A stretch of DNA of 64,000 nt. Origin: Bathymodiolus brooksi. Taxonomy: Eukaryota > Mollusca > Bivalvia > Mytilida > Modiolidae. The translations under genes and the position numbers were made by a program. How positions within the stretch are numbered: position 1 is the first letter of the stretch; every line of letters starts with the position of its first letter. Below the pieces are notes generated by a model. It was not told the DNA's origin. It was given only the letters and a program-made list of their open reading frames with translations, and ran no database searches. Shown here one piece after another: positions 9,921-22,298 of the stretch. The stretch covers positions 16,879,506 to 16,943,505 of the forward strand of contig OY804579.1 of assembly GCA_963680875.1 (NCBI GenBank). Reading direction: 5' to 3'.

Positions 9921-12900
9921 GTAAAAGGTCTTAATGCCAGTTTTACAGAGAGGTTTGTCCCAGCAGTAAAAGGTCTTAATGTCAGTATTACAGAGAGGTT
10001 TGTCCCAGCAGTAAAAGGTCTTAATGCCAGTATTACAAAGAGGTTTGTCCCAGCAGTAAAAGGTCTTAATGCCAGTATTACAGAGAGGTTTGTCCCAGCA
10101 GTAAAAGGTCTTAATGCCAGTATTACAGAGGTTTGTCCCAGCAGTAAAAGGTCTTAGTGCCAGTATTACTGAGGTTTGTCCCAGCAGTAAAAGGTTTTAA
10201 TGCCAGTATTACAGAGAGGTTTGTCCCAGCAGTAAAAGGTCTTAATGCCAGTATTACAGAGAGGTTTCTCCCAGCAGTAAAAGGTCTTAATGCCAGTATT
10301 ACAGAGAGGTTTGTCCCAGCAGTAAAAGGTCTTAATGCCAGTATTACAGAGAGGTTTTCCCAGCAGTAAAAGGTCTTAATGCCAGTATTACAGAGAGGTT
10401 TGTCCCAGCAGTAAAAGGTCTTAATGCCAGTATTAGAGAGGTTTGTCCCAGCAGTAAAAGGTCTTAATGCCAGTATTATAGAGAGGTTTGTCCAAGCAGT
10501 ATAAGGTCTTAATGCCAGTATTACAGAGAGGTTTGTCCCAGCAGTAAAAGGTCTTAATGCCAGTATTACAGAGGTTTGTCCCAGCAGTAAAAGGTCTTAA
10601 TGCTAGTATTACAGAGAGGTTTGTCCCAGCAGTAAAAGGTCTTAATGCCAGTATTACAGAGGTTTGTCCCAGCAGTAAAAGGTCTTAATGCCAGTATTAC
10701 AGAGAGGTTTGTCCCAGCAGTAAAAGGTTTTAATGCCAGTATTACAGAGAGGTTTGTCCCAGCAGTAAAAGGTTTTAATGCCAGTATTACAGAGAGGTTT
10801 GTCCCAGCAGTAAAAGGTCTTAATGCCAGTATTACAGAGAGGTTTGTCTCAGCAGTAAAAGGTCTTAATGCCAGTATTACAGAGAGGTTTGTCCCAGCAG
10901 TAAAAGGTCTTAATGCCAGTATTACAGAGAGGTTTGTCTCAGCAGTAAAAGGTCTTAATGCCAGTATTACAGAGAGGTTTGTCCCAGCAGTAAAAGGTCT
11001 TAATGCCAGTATTAGAGAGGTTTGTCCCAGAAGTAAAAGGTCTTAATGCCAGTATTACAGAGAGGTTTGTCCCAGGAGTAAAAGGTCTTAATGTCAGTAT
11101 TACAGAGAGGTTTGTCCCAGCAGTAAAATGTCTTAATGCCAGTATTACAGAGAGGTTTGTCCCAGAAGTAAAAGGTCTTAATGCCAGTATTACAGAGAGG
11201 TTTGTCCCAGCAGTAAAAGGTCTTAATGCCAGTATTACAGAGAGGTTTGTCCCAGCAGTAAAAGGTCTTAATGCCAGTATTACAGAGAGGTTTGTCCCAG
11301 CAGTAAAAGGTCTTAATGTCAGTATTACAGAGAGGTTTGTCCCAGCAGTAAAAGGTCTTAATGCCAGTATTACAGAGAGGTTTGTCCCAGCAGTAAAAGG
11401 TCTTAATGCCAGTATTACAGAGAGGTTTGTCCCAGCAGTAAAAGGTCTTAATGCCAGTACTACAGAGAGGTTTGTCCCAGCAGTAAAAGGTCTTAATGCC
11501 AGTATTACAGAGAGGTCTGTCCCAGCAGTAAAAGGTCTTAATGCCAGTATTACAGAGAGGTTTGTCCCAGCAGTAAAATGTCGTAATGCCAGTATTACAG
11601 CGAGGTTTGTCCCAGCAGTAAACCAGCAGTAAAAGGTCTTAATGCCAGTATTACAGAGAGGTTTGTCCCAGCAGTAAAAGCTCTTAATGCCAGTATTACA
11701 GAGAGGTTTGTCCCAGCAGTAAAAGGTCTTAATGCCAGTATTACAGAGAGGTTTGTCCCAGCAGTAAAAGGTCTTAATGCCAGTATTACAGAGAGGTTTG
11801 TCCCAGCAATAAAAGGTCTTAATGCCAGTATTACAGAGAGGTTTGTCCCAGCAGTAAAAGGTCTTAATGCCAGTATTACAGAGAGGTTTGTCCCAGCAGT
11901 AAAAGGTCTTAATGCCAGTATTACAGAGAGGTTTGTCCCAGCAGTAAAAGGTCTTAATGCCAGTATTACAGAGAGGTTTGTCCCAGCAGTAAAAGGTCTT
12001 AATGTCAGTATTACAGAGAGGTTTGTCCCAGCAGTAAAAGGTCTTAATGCCAGTATTACAGAGAGGTTTGTCCCAGCATTAAAAGGTCTTAATGCCAGTA
12101 TTACAGAGAGGTTTGTCCCAGCAGTAAAAGGTCTTAATGCCAGTATTACAGAGAGGTTTGTCCCAGCAGTAAAAGGTCTTAATGTCAGTATTACAGAGAG
12201 GTTTGTCCCAGCAGTAAAAGGTCTTAATGTCAGTATTACAGAGAGGTTTGTCTCAGCAGTAAAAGGTCTTAATGCCAGTATTACAGAGAGGTTTGTCCCA
12301 GCAGTAAAAGGTCTTAATGCCAGTATTACAGAGAGGTTTGTCCCAGCAGTAAAAGGTCTTAATGCCAGTATTACAGAGAGGTTTGTCCCAGCAGTAAAAG
12401 GTCTTAATGCCAGTATTACAGAGAGGTTTGTCCCAGCAGTAAAAGGTCTTAATGTCAGTATTACAGAGAGGTTTGTCCCAGCAGTAAAAGGTCTTAATGT
12501 CAGTATTACAGAGAGGTTTGTCCCAGCAGTAAAAGGTCTTAATGTCAGTATTACAGAGAGGTTTGTCCCAGCAGTAAAAGGTCTTAATGCCAGTATTACA
12601 GAGAGGTTTGTCCCAGCAGTAAAAGGTCTTAATGCCAGTATTACAGAGAGGTTTGTCCCAGCAGTAAAAGGTCTTAATGCCAGTATTACAGAGAGGTTTG
12701 TCCCAGCAGTAAAAGGTCTTAATGCCAGTATTACAGAGGTTTGTCCCAGCAGTAAAAGGTCTAAATGCCAGTATTACAGAGAGGTTTGTCCCAGCAGTAA
12801 AAGGTCTTAATGCCAGTATTACAGAGAGGTTTGTCCCAGCAGTAAAAGGTCTTAATGCCAGTATTACAGAGAGGTTTGTCCCAGCAGTAAAAGGTCTTAA

Positions 12901-15900
12901 TGCCAGTATTACAGAGAGGTTTGTCCCAGCAGTAAAAGGTCTTAATGCCAGTATTACAGAGAGGTTTGTCCCAGCAGTAAAAGGTCTTAATGCCAGTATT
13001 ACAGAGAGGTTTGTCCCAGCAGTAAAAGGTCTTAATGCCAGTATTACAGAGAGGTTTGTCCCAGCAGTAAAAGGTCTTAATGCCAGTATTACAGAGAGGT
13101 TTGTCCCAGCAGTAAAAGGTCTTAATGCCAGTATTACAGAGAGGTTTGTCCCAGCAGTAAAAGGTCTTAATGCCAGTATTACAGAGAGGTTTGTCCCAGC
13201 AGTAAAAGGTCTTAATGCCAGTATTACAGAGAGGTTTGTCCCAGCAGTAAAAGGTCTTAATGCCAGTATTACAGAGAGGTTTGTCCCAGCAGTAAAAGGT
13301 CTTAATGCCAGTATTACAGAGAGGTTTGTCCCAGCAGTAAAAGGTCTTAATGCCAGTATTACAGAGAGGTTTGTCCCAGCAGTAAAAGGTCTTAATGCCA
13401 GTATTACATAGAGGTTTGTCCTGCAGTAAAAGGTCTTAATGCCAGTATTACAGAGAGGTTTGTCCCAGCAGTAAAAGGTCTTAATGCCAGTATTACAGAG
13501 AGGTTTGTCTCAGCAGTAAAAGGTCTTAATGCCAGTATTACAGAGAGGTTTGTCCCAGCAGTAAAAGGTCTTAATGCCAGTATTACAGAGAGGTTTGTCT
13601 CAGCAGTAAAAGGTCTTAATGCCAGTATTACAGAGAGGTTTGTCCCAGCAGTAAAAGGTTTTAATGCCAGTATTACAGAGAGGTTTGTCCCAGCAGTAAA
13701 AGGTCTTAATGTCAGTATTACAGAGAGGTTTGTCCCAGCAGTAAAAGGTCTTAATGCCAGTATTACAGAGAGGTTTGTCCCAGCAGTAAAAGGTCTTAAT
13801 GCCAGTATTACAGAGAGGTTTGTCCCAGCAGTAAAAGGTCTTAATGCCAGTATTACAGAGAGGTTTGTCTCAGCTGTAAAAGGTCTTAATGCCAGTATTA
13901 CAGAGAGGTTTGTCCCAGCAGTATAAGGTCTTAATGCCAGTATTACAGAGAGGTTTGTCCCAGCAGTAAAAGGTCTTAATGCCAGTATTACAGAGAGGTT
14001 TGTCCCAGCAGTAAAAGGTCTTAATGTCAGTATTACAGAGATGTTTGTCCCAGCAGTAAAAGGTCTTAATGCCAGTATTACAGAGAGGTTTGTCCCAGCA
14101 GTAAAAGGTCTTAATGTCAGTATTACAGAGAGGTTTGTCCCAGCAGTGAAAGGTCTTAATGCCAGTATTACAGAGAGGTTTGTCCCAGCAGTAAAAGGTC
14201 TTAATGCCAGTATTACAGAGAGGTTTGTCCCAGCAGTAAAAGGTCTTAATGCCAGTATTACAGAGAGGTTTGTCCCAGCAGTAAAAGGTCTTAATGCCAG
14301 TATTACAGAGAGGTTTGTCCCAGCAGTAAAAGGTCTTAATGCCAGTATTACAGAGAGGTTTGTCCCAGCAGTAAAAGGTCTTAATGCCAGTATTACAGAG
14401 AGGTTTGTCCCAGCAGTAAAAGGTCTTAATGCCAGTATTACAGAGAGGTTTGTCCCAGCAGTAAACCAGCAGTAAAAGGTCTTAATGCCAGTATTACAGA
14501 GAGGTTTGTCCCAGCAATAAAAGGTCTTAATGCCAGTATTACAGAGAGGTTTGTCCCAGCAGTAAAAGGTCTTAATGCCAGTATTACAGAGAGGTTTGTC
14601 CCAGTAGTAAAAGGTCTTAATGCCAGTATTACAGAGAGGTTTGTCCCAGCAGTAAAAGGTCTTAATGCCAGTATTACAGAGAGGTTTGTCCCAGCAATAA
14701 AAGGTCTTAATGCCAATATTACAGAGAGGTTTGTCCCAGCAGTAAAAGGTCTTAATGCCAGTATTACAGAGAGGTTTGTCCCAGCAGTAAAAGGTCTTAA
14801 TGCCAGTATTACAGAGAGGTTTGTCCCAGCAGTAAAAGGTCTTAATGCCAGTATTACAGAGAGGTTTGTCCCAGCAGTAAAAGGTCTTAATGCCAGTATT
14901 ACAGAGAGGTTTGTCCCAGCAGTAAAAGGTCTTAATGCCAGTATTACAGAGAGGTTTGTCCCAGCAGTAAAAGGTCTTAATGCCAGTATTACAGAGAGGT
15001 TTGTCCCAGCAGTAAAAGGTCTTAATGCCAGTATTACAGAGAGGTTTGTCCCAGCAGTAAAAGGTCTTAATGCCAGTATTACAGAGAGGTTTGTCCCAGC
15101 AGTAAAAGGTCTTAATGCCAGTATTACAGAGAGGTTTGTCCCAGCAGTAAAAGGTCTTAATGCCAGTATTACAGAGAGGTTTGTCCCAGCAATAACAGGT
15201 CTTAATGCCAGTATTACAGAGAGGTTTGTCCCAGCAGTAAAAGGTCTTAATGCCAGTATTACAGAGAGGTTTGTCCCAGCAGTAAAAGGTCTTAATGCCA
15301 GTATTACAGAGAGGTTTGTCCCAGCAGTAAAAGGTCTTAATGCCAGTATTACAGAGAGGTTTGTCCCAGCAGTAAAAGGTCTTAATGCCAGTATTACAGA
15401 GAGGTTTGTCCCAGCAGTAAAAGGTCTTAATGCCAGTATTACAGAGAGGTTTGTCCCAGCAGTAAAAGGTCTTAATGCCAGTATTACAGAGAGGTTTGTC
15501 CCAGCAGTAAAAGGTCTTAATGCCAGTATTACAGAGAGGTTTGTCCCAGCAGTAAAAGGTCTTAATGCCAGTATTACAGAGAGGTTTGTCCCAGCAGTAA
15601 AAGGTCTTAATGCCAGTATTACAGAGAGGTTTGTCCCAGCAGTAAAATGTCTTAATGCCAGTATTACAGAGAGGTTTGTCCCAGCAGTAAAAGGTCTTAA
15701 TGCCAGTATTACAGAGAGGTTTGTCTCAGCAGTAAAAGGTCTTAATGCCAGTATTACAGAGAGGTTTGTCCCAGCAGTAAAAGGTCTTAATGTCAGTATT
15801 ACAGAGAGGTTTGTCTCAGCAGTAAAAGGTCTTAATGCCAGTATTACAGAGAGGTTTGTCCCAGCAGTAAAAGGTCTTAATGCCAGTATTACAGAGAGGT

Positions 15901-18900
15901 TTGTCCCAGCAGTAAAAGGTCTTAATGCCAGTATTACAGAGAGGTTTGTCCCAGCAGTAAAAGGTCTTAATGCCAGTATTACAGAGAGGTTTGTCCCAGC
16001 AGTAAAAGGTCTTAATGTCAGTATTACAGAGAGGTTTGTCCCAGCAGTAAAAGGTCTTAATGTCAGTATTACAGAGAGGTTTGTCCCAGCAGTAAAAGGT
16101 CTTAATGCCAGTATTACAGAGAGGTTTGTCCCAGCAGTAAAAGGTCTTAATGCCAGCATTACAGAGAGGTTTGTCCCAGCAGTAAAAGGTCTTAATGCCA
16201 GTATTACAGAGAGGTTTGTCCCAGCAGTAAAAGGTCTTAATGCCAGTATTACAGAGAGGTTTGTCCCAGCAGTAAAAGGTCTTAATGCCAGTATTACAGA
16301 GAGGTTTGTCCCAGCAGTAAAAGGTCTTAATTTCCAGTATTACAGAGAGGTTTGTCCCAGCAGTAACAGGTCTTAATGCCAGTATTACAGAGAGGTTTGT
16401 CCCAGCAGTAAAAGGTCTTAATGCCAGTATTACAGAGAGGTTTGTCCCAGCAGTAAAAGGTCTTAATGCCAGTATTACAGAGGTTTGTCCCAGCAGTAAA
16501 AGGTCTTAATGCCAGTATTACAGAGAGGTTTGTCCCAGCAGTAAAAGGTCTTAATGCCAGTATTACAGAGAGGTTTGTCCCAGCAGTAAAAGGTCTTAAT
16601 GCCAGTATTACAGAGAGGTTTGTCCCAGCAGTAAAAGGTCTTAATGCCAATATTACAGAGAGGTTTGTCCCAGCAGTAAAAGGTCTTAATGCCAGTATTA
16701 CAGAGAGGTTTGTCCCAGCAGTAAAAGGTCTTAATGCCAGTATTACAGAGAGGTTTGTCCCAGCAGTAAAAGGTCTTAATGCCAGTATTACAGAGAGGTT
16801 TGTCCCAGCAGTAAAAGGTCTTAATGCCAGTATTACAGAGAGGTTTGTCCCAGCAGTAAAAGGTCTTAATGCCAGTATTACAGAGAGGTTTGTCCCAGCA
16901 GTAAAAGGTCTTAATGCCAGTATTACAGAGAGGTTTGTCCCAGCAGTAAAAGGTCTTAATGCCAGTATTACAGAGAGGTTTGTCCCAGCAGTAAAAGGTC
17001 TTAATGTCAGTATTACAGAGAGGTTTGTCCCAGCAGTAAAAGGTCTTAATGTCAGTATTACAGAGAGGTTTGTCCCAGCAGTAAAAGGTCTTAATGCCAG
17101 TATTACAGAGAGGTTTGTCCCAGCAGTAAAAGGTCTTAATGCCAGTATTACAGAGGTTTGTCCCAGCAGTAAAAGGTCTTAATGCCAGTATTACAGAGAG
17201 GTTTGTCCCAGCAGTAAAAGGTCTTAATGCCAGTATTACAGAGAGGTTTGTCCCAGCAGTAAAAGGTCTTAATGCCAGTATTACAGAGAGGTTTGTCCCA
17301 GCAGTAAAAGGTCTTAATGCCAGTATTACAGAGAGGTTTGTCCCAGCAGTAAAAGGTCTTAATGTCAGTATTACAGAGAGGTTTGTCCCAGCAGTAAAAG
17401 GTCTTAATGCCAGTATTACAGAGAGGTTTGTCCCAGCAGTAAAAGGTCTTAATGCCAGTATTACAGAGAGGTTTGTCTCAGCAGTAAAAGGTCTTAATGC
17501 CAGTATTACAGAGAGGTTTGTCCCAGCAGTAAAAGGTCTTAATGCCAGTATTACAGAGAGGTTTGTCCCAGCAGTAAAAGGTCTTAATGCCAGTATTACA
17601 GAGAGGTTTGTCCCAGCAGTAAAAGGTCTTAATGCCAGTATTACAGAGAGGTTTGTCCCAGCAGTAAAAGGTCTTAATGCCAGTATTACAGAGAGGTTTG
17701 TCCCAGCAGTAAAAGGTCTTAATGCCAGTATTACAGAGAGGTTTGTCCCAGCAGTAAAAGGTCTTAATGCCAGTATTACAGAGAGGTTTGTCCCAGCAGT
17801 AAAAGGTCTTAATGCCAGTATTACAGAGAGGTTTGTCCCTGCAGTAAAAGGTCTTAATGCCAGTATTACAGAGAGGTTTGTCCCAGCAGTAAAAGGTCTT
17901 AATGCCAGTATTACAGAGGTTTGTCCCAGCAGTAAAAGGTCTTAATGCCAGTATTACAGAGAGGTTTGTCCCAGCAGTAAAAGGTCTTAATGCCAGTATT
18001 ACAGAGAGGTTTGTCCCAGCAGTAAAAGGTCTTAATGCCAGTATTACAGAGGTTTGTCCCAGCAGTAAAAGGTCTTAATGCCAGTATTACAGAGAGGTTT
18101 GTCCCAGCAGTAAAAGGTCTTAATGCCAGTATTACAGAGAGGTTTGTCCCAGCAGTAAAAGGTCTTAATGCCAGTATTACAGAGAGGTTTGTCCCAGCAG
18201 TAAAAGGTCTTAATGCCAGTATTACAGAGAGGTTTGTCCCAGCAGTAAAAGGTCTTAATGCCAGTATTACAGAGAGGTTTGTCCCAGCAGTAAAAGGTCT
18301 TAATGCCAGTATTACAGAGAGGTTTGTCCCAGCAGTAAAAGGTCTTAATGCCAGTATTACAGAGAGGTTTGTCTCAGCAGTAAAAGGTCTTAATGCCAGT
18401 ATTACAGAGAGGTTTGTCCCAGCAGTAAAAGGTCTTAATGCCAGTATTACAGAGAGGTTTGTCTCAGCAGTAAAAGGTCTTAATGCCAGTATTACAGAGA
18501 GGTTTGTCCCAGCAGTAAAAGGTCTTAATGCCAGTATTACAGAGAGGTTTGTCCTAGCAGTAAAAGGTCTTAATGTCAGTATTACAGAGAGGTTTGTCCC
18601 AGCAGTAAAAGGTCTTAATGCCAGTATCACAGAGAGGTTTGTCCCAGCAGTAAAAGGTCTTAATGCCAGTATTACAGAGAGGTTTGTCCCAGCAGTAAAA
18701 GGTCTTAATGCCAGTATTACAGAGAGGTTTTTCTCAGCTGTAAAAGGTCTTAATGCCAGTATTACAGAGAGGTTTGTCCCAGCAGTAAAAGGTCTTAATG
18801 CCAGTATTACAGAGAGGTTTGTCCCAGCAGTAAAAGGTCTTAATGTCAGTATTACAGAGAGGTTTGTCCCAGCAGTAAAAGGTCTTAATGTCAGTATTAC

Positions 18901-19922
18901 AGAGAGGTTTGTCCCAGCAGTAAAAGGTCTTAATGCCAGTATTACAGAGAGGTTTGTCCCAGCAGTAAAAGGTCTTAATGTCAGTATTACAGAAAGGTTT
19001 GTCCCAGCAGTAAAAGGTCTTAATGCCAGTATTACAGAGGTTTGTCCCAGCAGTAAAAGGTCTTAATGCCAATATTACAGAGAGGTTTGTCCCAGCAGTA
19101 AAAGGTCTTAATGCCAGTATTACAGAGAGGTTTGTCCCAGCAGTAAAAGGTCTTAATGTCAGTATTACAGAGAGGTTTGTCCCAGCAGTAAAAGGTCGTA
19201 ATGTCAGTATTACAGAGAGGTTTGTCCCAGCAGTAAAAGGTCTTAATGCCAGTATTACAGAGAGGTTTGTCCCAGCAGTAAAAGGTCTTAATGCCAGTAT
19301 TACAGAGAGGTTTGTCCCAGCAGTAAAAGGTCTTAATGCCAGTACTACATATCAGAGGTTTGTCCCAGCAGTAAAAGGTCTTAATGCCAGTACTACAGAG
19401 AGGTTTGTCCCAGCAGTAAAAGGTCTTAATGCCAGTATTACAGAGAGGTTTGTCCCAGCAGTAAAAGGTCTTAATGCCAGTATTACAGAGAGGTTTGTCC
19501 CAGCAGTAAAAGGTCTTAATGCCAGTATTACAGAGAGGTTTGTCCAGCAATAAAAGGTCTTAATGCCAGTATTACAGAGAGGTTTGTCCGAGCAGTAAAA
19601 GGTCTTAATGCCAGTATTACAGAGGGGTTTGTCCCAGCAGTAAAAGGTCTTAATGCCAGTATTACAGAGAGGTTTGTCCCAGCAGTAAAAGGTCTTAATG
19701 CCAGTATTACAGAGAGGTTTGTCCCAGCAGTAAAAGGTCTTAATGCCAGTATTACAGAGAGGTTTGTCCCAGCAGTAAAAGGTCGTAATGCCAGTATTAC
19801 AGAGAGGTTTGTCCCAGCAGTAAAAGGTCTTAATGCCAGTATTACAGAGAGGTTTGTCCCAGCAGTAAAAGGTCTTAATGCCAGTATTACAGAGCGGTTT
19901 GTCCCAGCAGTAAAAGGTCTTA

Positions 19923-20984
19923 ATGCCAGTATTACAGAGGTTTGTCCCAGCAGTAAAAGGTCTTAATGCCAGTATTACAGAGAGGTTTGTCCCAGCAGTA
20001 AAAGGTCTTAATGTCAGTATTACAGAGAGGTTTGTCCCAGCAGTAAAAGGTCTTAATGCCAGTATTACAGAGAGGTTTGTCCCAGCAGTAAAAGGTCTTA
20101 ATGTCAGTATTACAGAGAGGTTTTTCCCAGCAGTAAAAGGTCTTAATGCCAGTATTACAGAGGTTTGTCCCAGCAGTAAAAGGTCTTAATGCCAGTATTA
20201 CAGAGAGGTTTGTCCCAGCAGTAAAAGGTCTTAATGCCAGTATTACAGAGAGGTTTGTCCCAGCAGTAAAAGGTCTTAATGTCAGTATTACAGAGAGGTT
20301 TGTCCCAGCAGTAAAAGGTCTTAATGTCAGTATTACAGAGAGGTTTGTCCCAGCAGTAAAAGGTCTTAATGCCAGTATTACAGAGAGGTTTGTCCCAGCA
20401 GTAAAAGGTCTTAATGTCAGTATTACAGAGAGGTTTGTCCCAGCAGTAAAAGGTCTTAATGCCAGTATTACAGAGGTTTGTCCCAGCAGTAAAAGGTCTT
20501 AATGCCAGTATTACAGAGAGGTTTGTCCCAGCAGTAAAAGGTCTTAATGCCAGTATTACAGAGAGGTTTGTCCCAGCAGTAAAAGGTCTTAATGTCAGTA
20601 TTACAGAGAGGTTTGTCCCAGCAGTAAAAGGTCTTAATGTCAGTATTACAGAGAGGTTTGTCCCAGCAGTAAAAGGTCTTAATGCCAGTATTACAGAGAG
20701 GTTTGTCCCAGCAGTAAAAGGTCTTAATGTCAGTATTACAGAAAGGTTTGTCCCAGCAGTAAAAGGTCTTAATGCCAGTATTACAGAGGTTTGTCCCAGC
20801 AGTAAAAGGTCTTAATGCCAGTATTACAGAGAGGTTTGTCCCAGCAGTAAAAGGTCTTAATGCCAGTATTACAGAGAGGTTTGTCCCAGCAGTAAAAGGT
20901 CTTAATGTCAGTATTACAGAGAGGTTTGTCCCAGCAGTAAAGGTCGTAATGTCAGTATTACAGAGAGGTTTGTCCCAGCAGTAA
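19923..20984. repeat. Higher-order repeat inside the 45-bp array (313-bp period)
   Basis: The 43-bp variant units at about 20160, 20473 and 20786 are spaced exactly 313 bp apart (six 45-bp units plus one 43-bp unit). The C/T variant pattern in the units between them is the same in each block. This shows block duplication above the level of the basic unit. Confidence 0.85.
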
Positions 20985-22098
20985 AAGGTCTTAATGCCAG
21001 TATTACAGAGAGGTTTGTCCCAGCAGTAAAAGGTCTTAATGCCAGTATTACAGAGAGGTTTGTCCCAGCAGTAAAAGGTCTTAATGCCAGTATTACAGAG
21101 AGGTTTGTCCCAGCAGTAAAAGGTCTTAATGCCAGTATTACAGAGAGGTTTGTCCCAGCAGTAAAAGGTCTTAATGCCAGTATTACAGAGAGGTTTGTCC
21201 CAGCAGTAAAAGGTCTTAATGCCAGTATTACAGAGAGGTTTGTCCCAGCAGTAAAAGGTCTTAATGCCAGTATTACAGAGAGGTTTGTCCCAGCAGTAAA
21301 AGGTCTTAATGCCAGTATTACAGAGAGGTTTGTCCCAGCAGTAAAAGGTCTTAATGCCAGTATTACAGAGAGGTTTGTCCCAGCAGTAAAAGGTCTTAAT
21401 GCCAGTATTACAGAGAGGTTTGTCCCAGCAGTAAAAGGTCTTAATGCCAGTATTACAGAGAGGTTTGTCCCAGCAGTAAAAGGTCTTAATGCCAGTATTA
21501 CAGAGAGGTTTGTCCCAGCAGTAAAAGGTCTTAATGCCAGTATTACAGAGAGGTTTGTCCCAGCAGTAAAAGGTCTTAATGCCAGTATTACAGAGAGGTT
21601 TGTCCCAGCAGTAAAAGGTCTTAATGCCAGTATTACAGAGAGGTTTGTCCCAGCAGTAAAAGGTCTTAATGCCAGTATTACAGAGAGGTTTGTCCCAGCA
21701 GTAAAAGGTCTTAATGCCAGTATTACAGAGAGGTTTGTCCCAGCAGTAAAAGGTCTTAATGTCAGTATTACAGAGAGGTTTGTCCCAGCAGTAAAAGGTG
21801 TTAATGCCAGTATTACAGAGAGGTTTGTCCCAGCAGTAAAAGGTCTTAATGTCAGTATTACAGAGAGGTTTTTCCCAGCAGTAAAAGGTCTTAATGCCAG
21901 TATTACAGAGGTTTGTCCCAGCAGTAAAAGGTCTTAATGCCAGTATTACAGAGAGGTTTGTCCCAGCAGTAAAAGGTCTTAATGCCAGTATTACAGAGAG
22001 GTTTGTCCCAGCAGTAAAAGGTCTTAATGTCAGTATTACAGAGAGGTTTGTCCCAGCAGTAAAAGGTCGTAATGTCAGTATTACAGAGAGGTTTGTCC

Positions 22099-22298
22099 NN
22101 NNNNNNNNNNNNNNNNNNNNNNNNNNNNNNNNNNNNNNNNNNNNNNNNNNNNNNNNNNNNNNNNNNNNNNNNNNNNNNNNNNNNNNNNNNNNNNNNNNNN
22201 NNNNNNNNNNNNNNNNNNNNNNNNNNNNNNNNNNNNNNNNNNNNNNNNNNNNNNNNNNNNNNNNNNNNNNNNNNNNNNNNNNNNNNNNNNNNNNNNNN
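22099..22298. other. Assembly gap of 200 N inside the satellite
   Basis: A run of exactly 200 N with 45-bp units on both sides. A round number suggests a placeholder, so the true length of the array is unknown. Confidence 0.95.

Noticed and set aside
14438..16159. 573-codon minus-strand ORF with TAGTNLSVILALRPF repeats
   Set aside because: It is a reading of the 45-bp satellite. Boundaries are set by indels or stops in variant units and two other frames are equally open.
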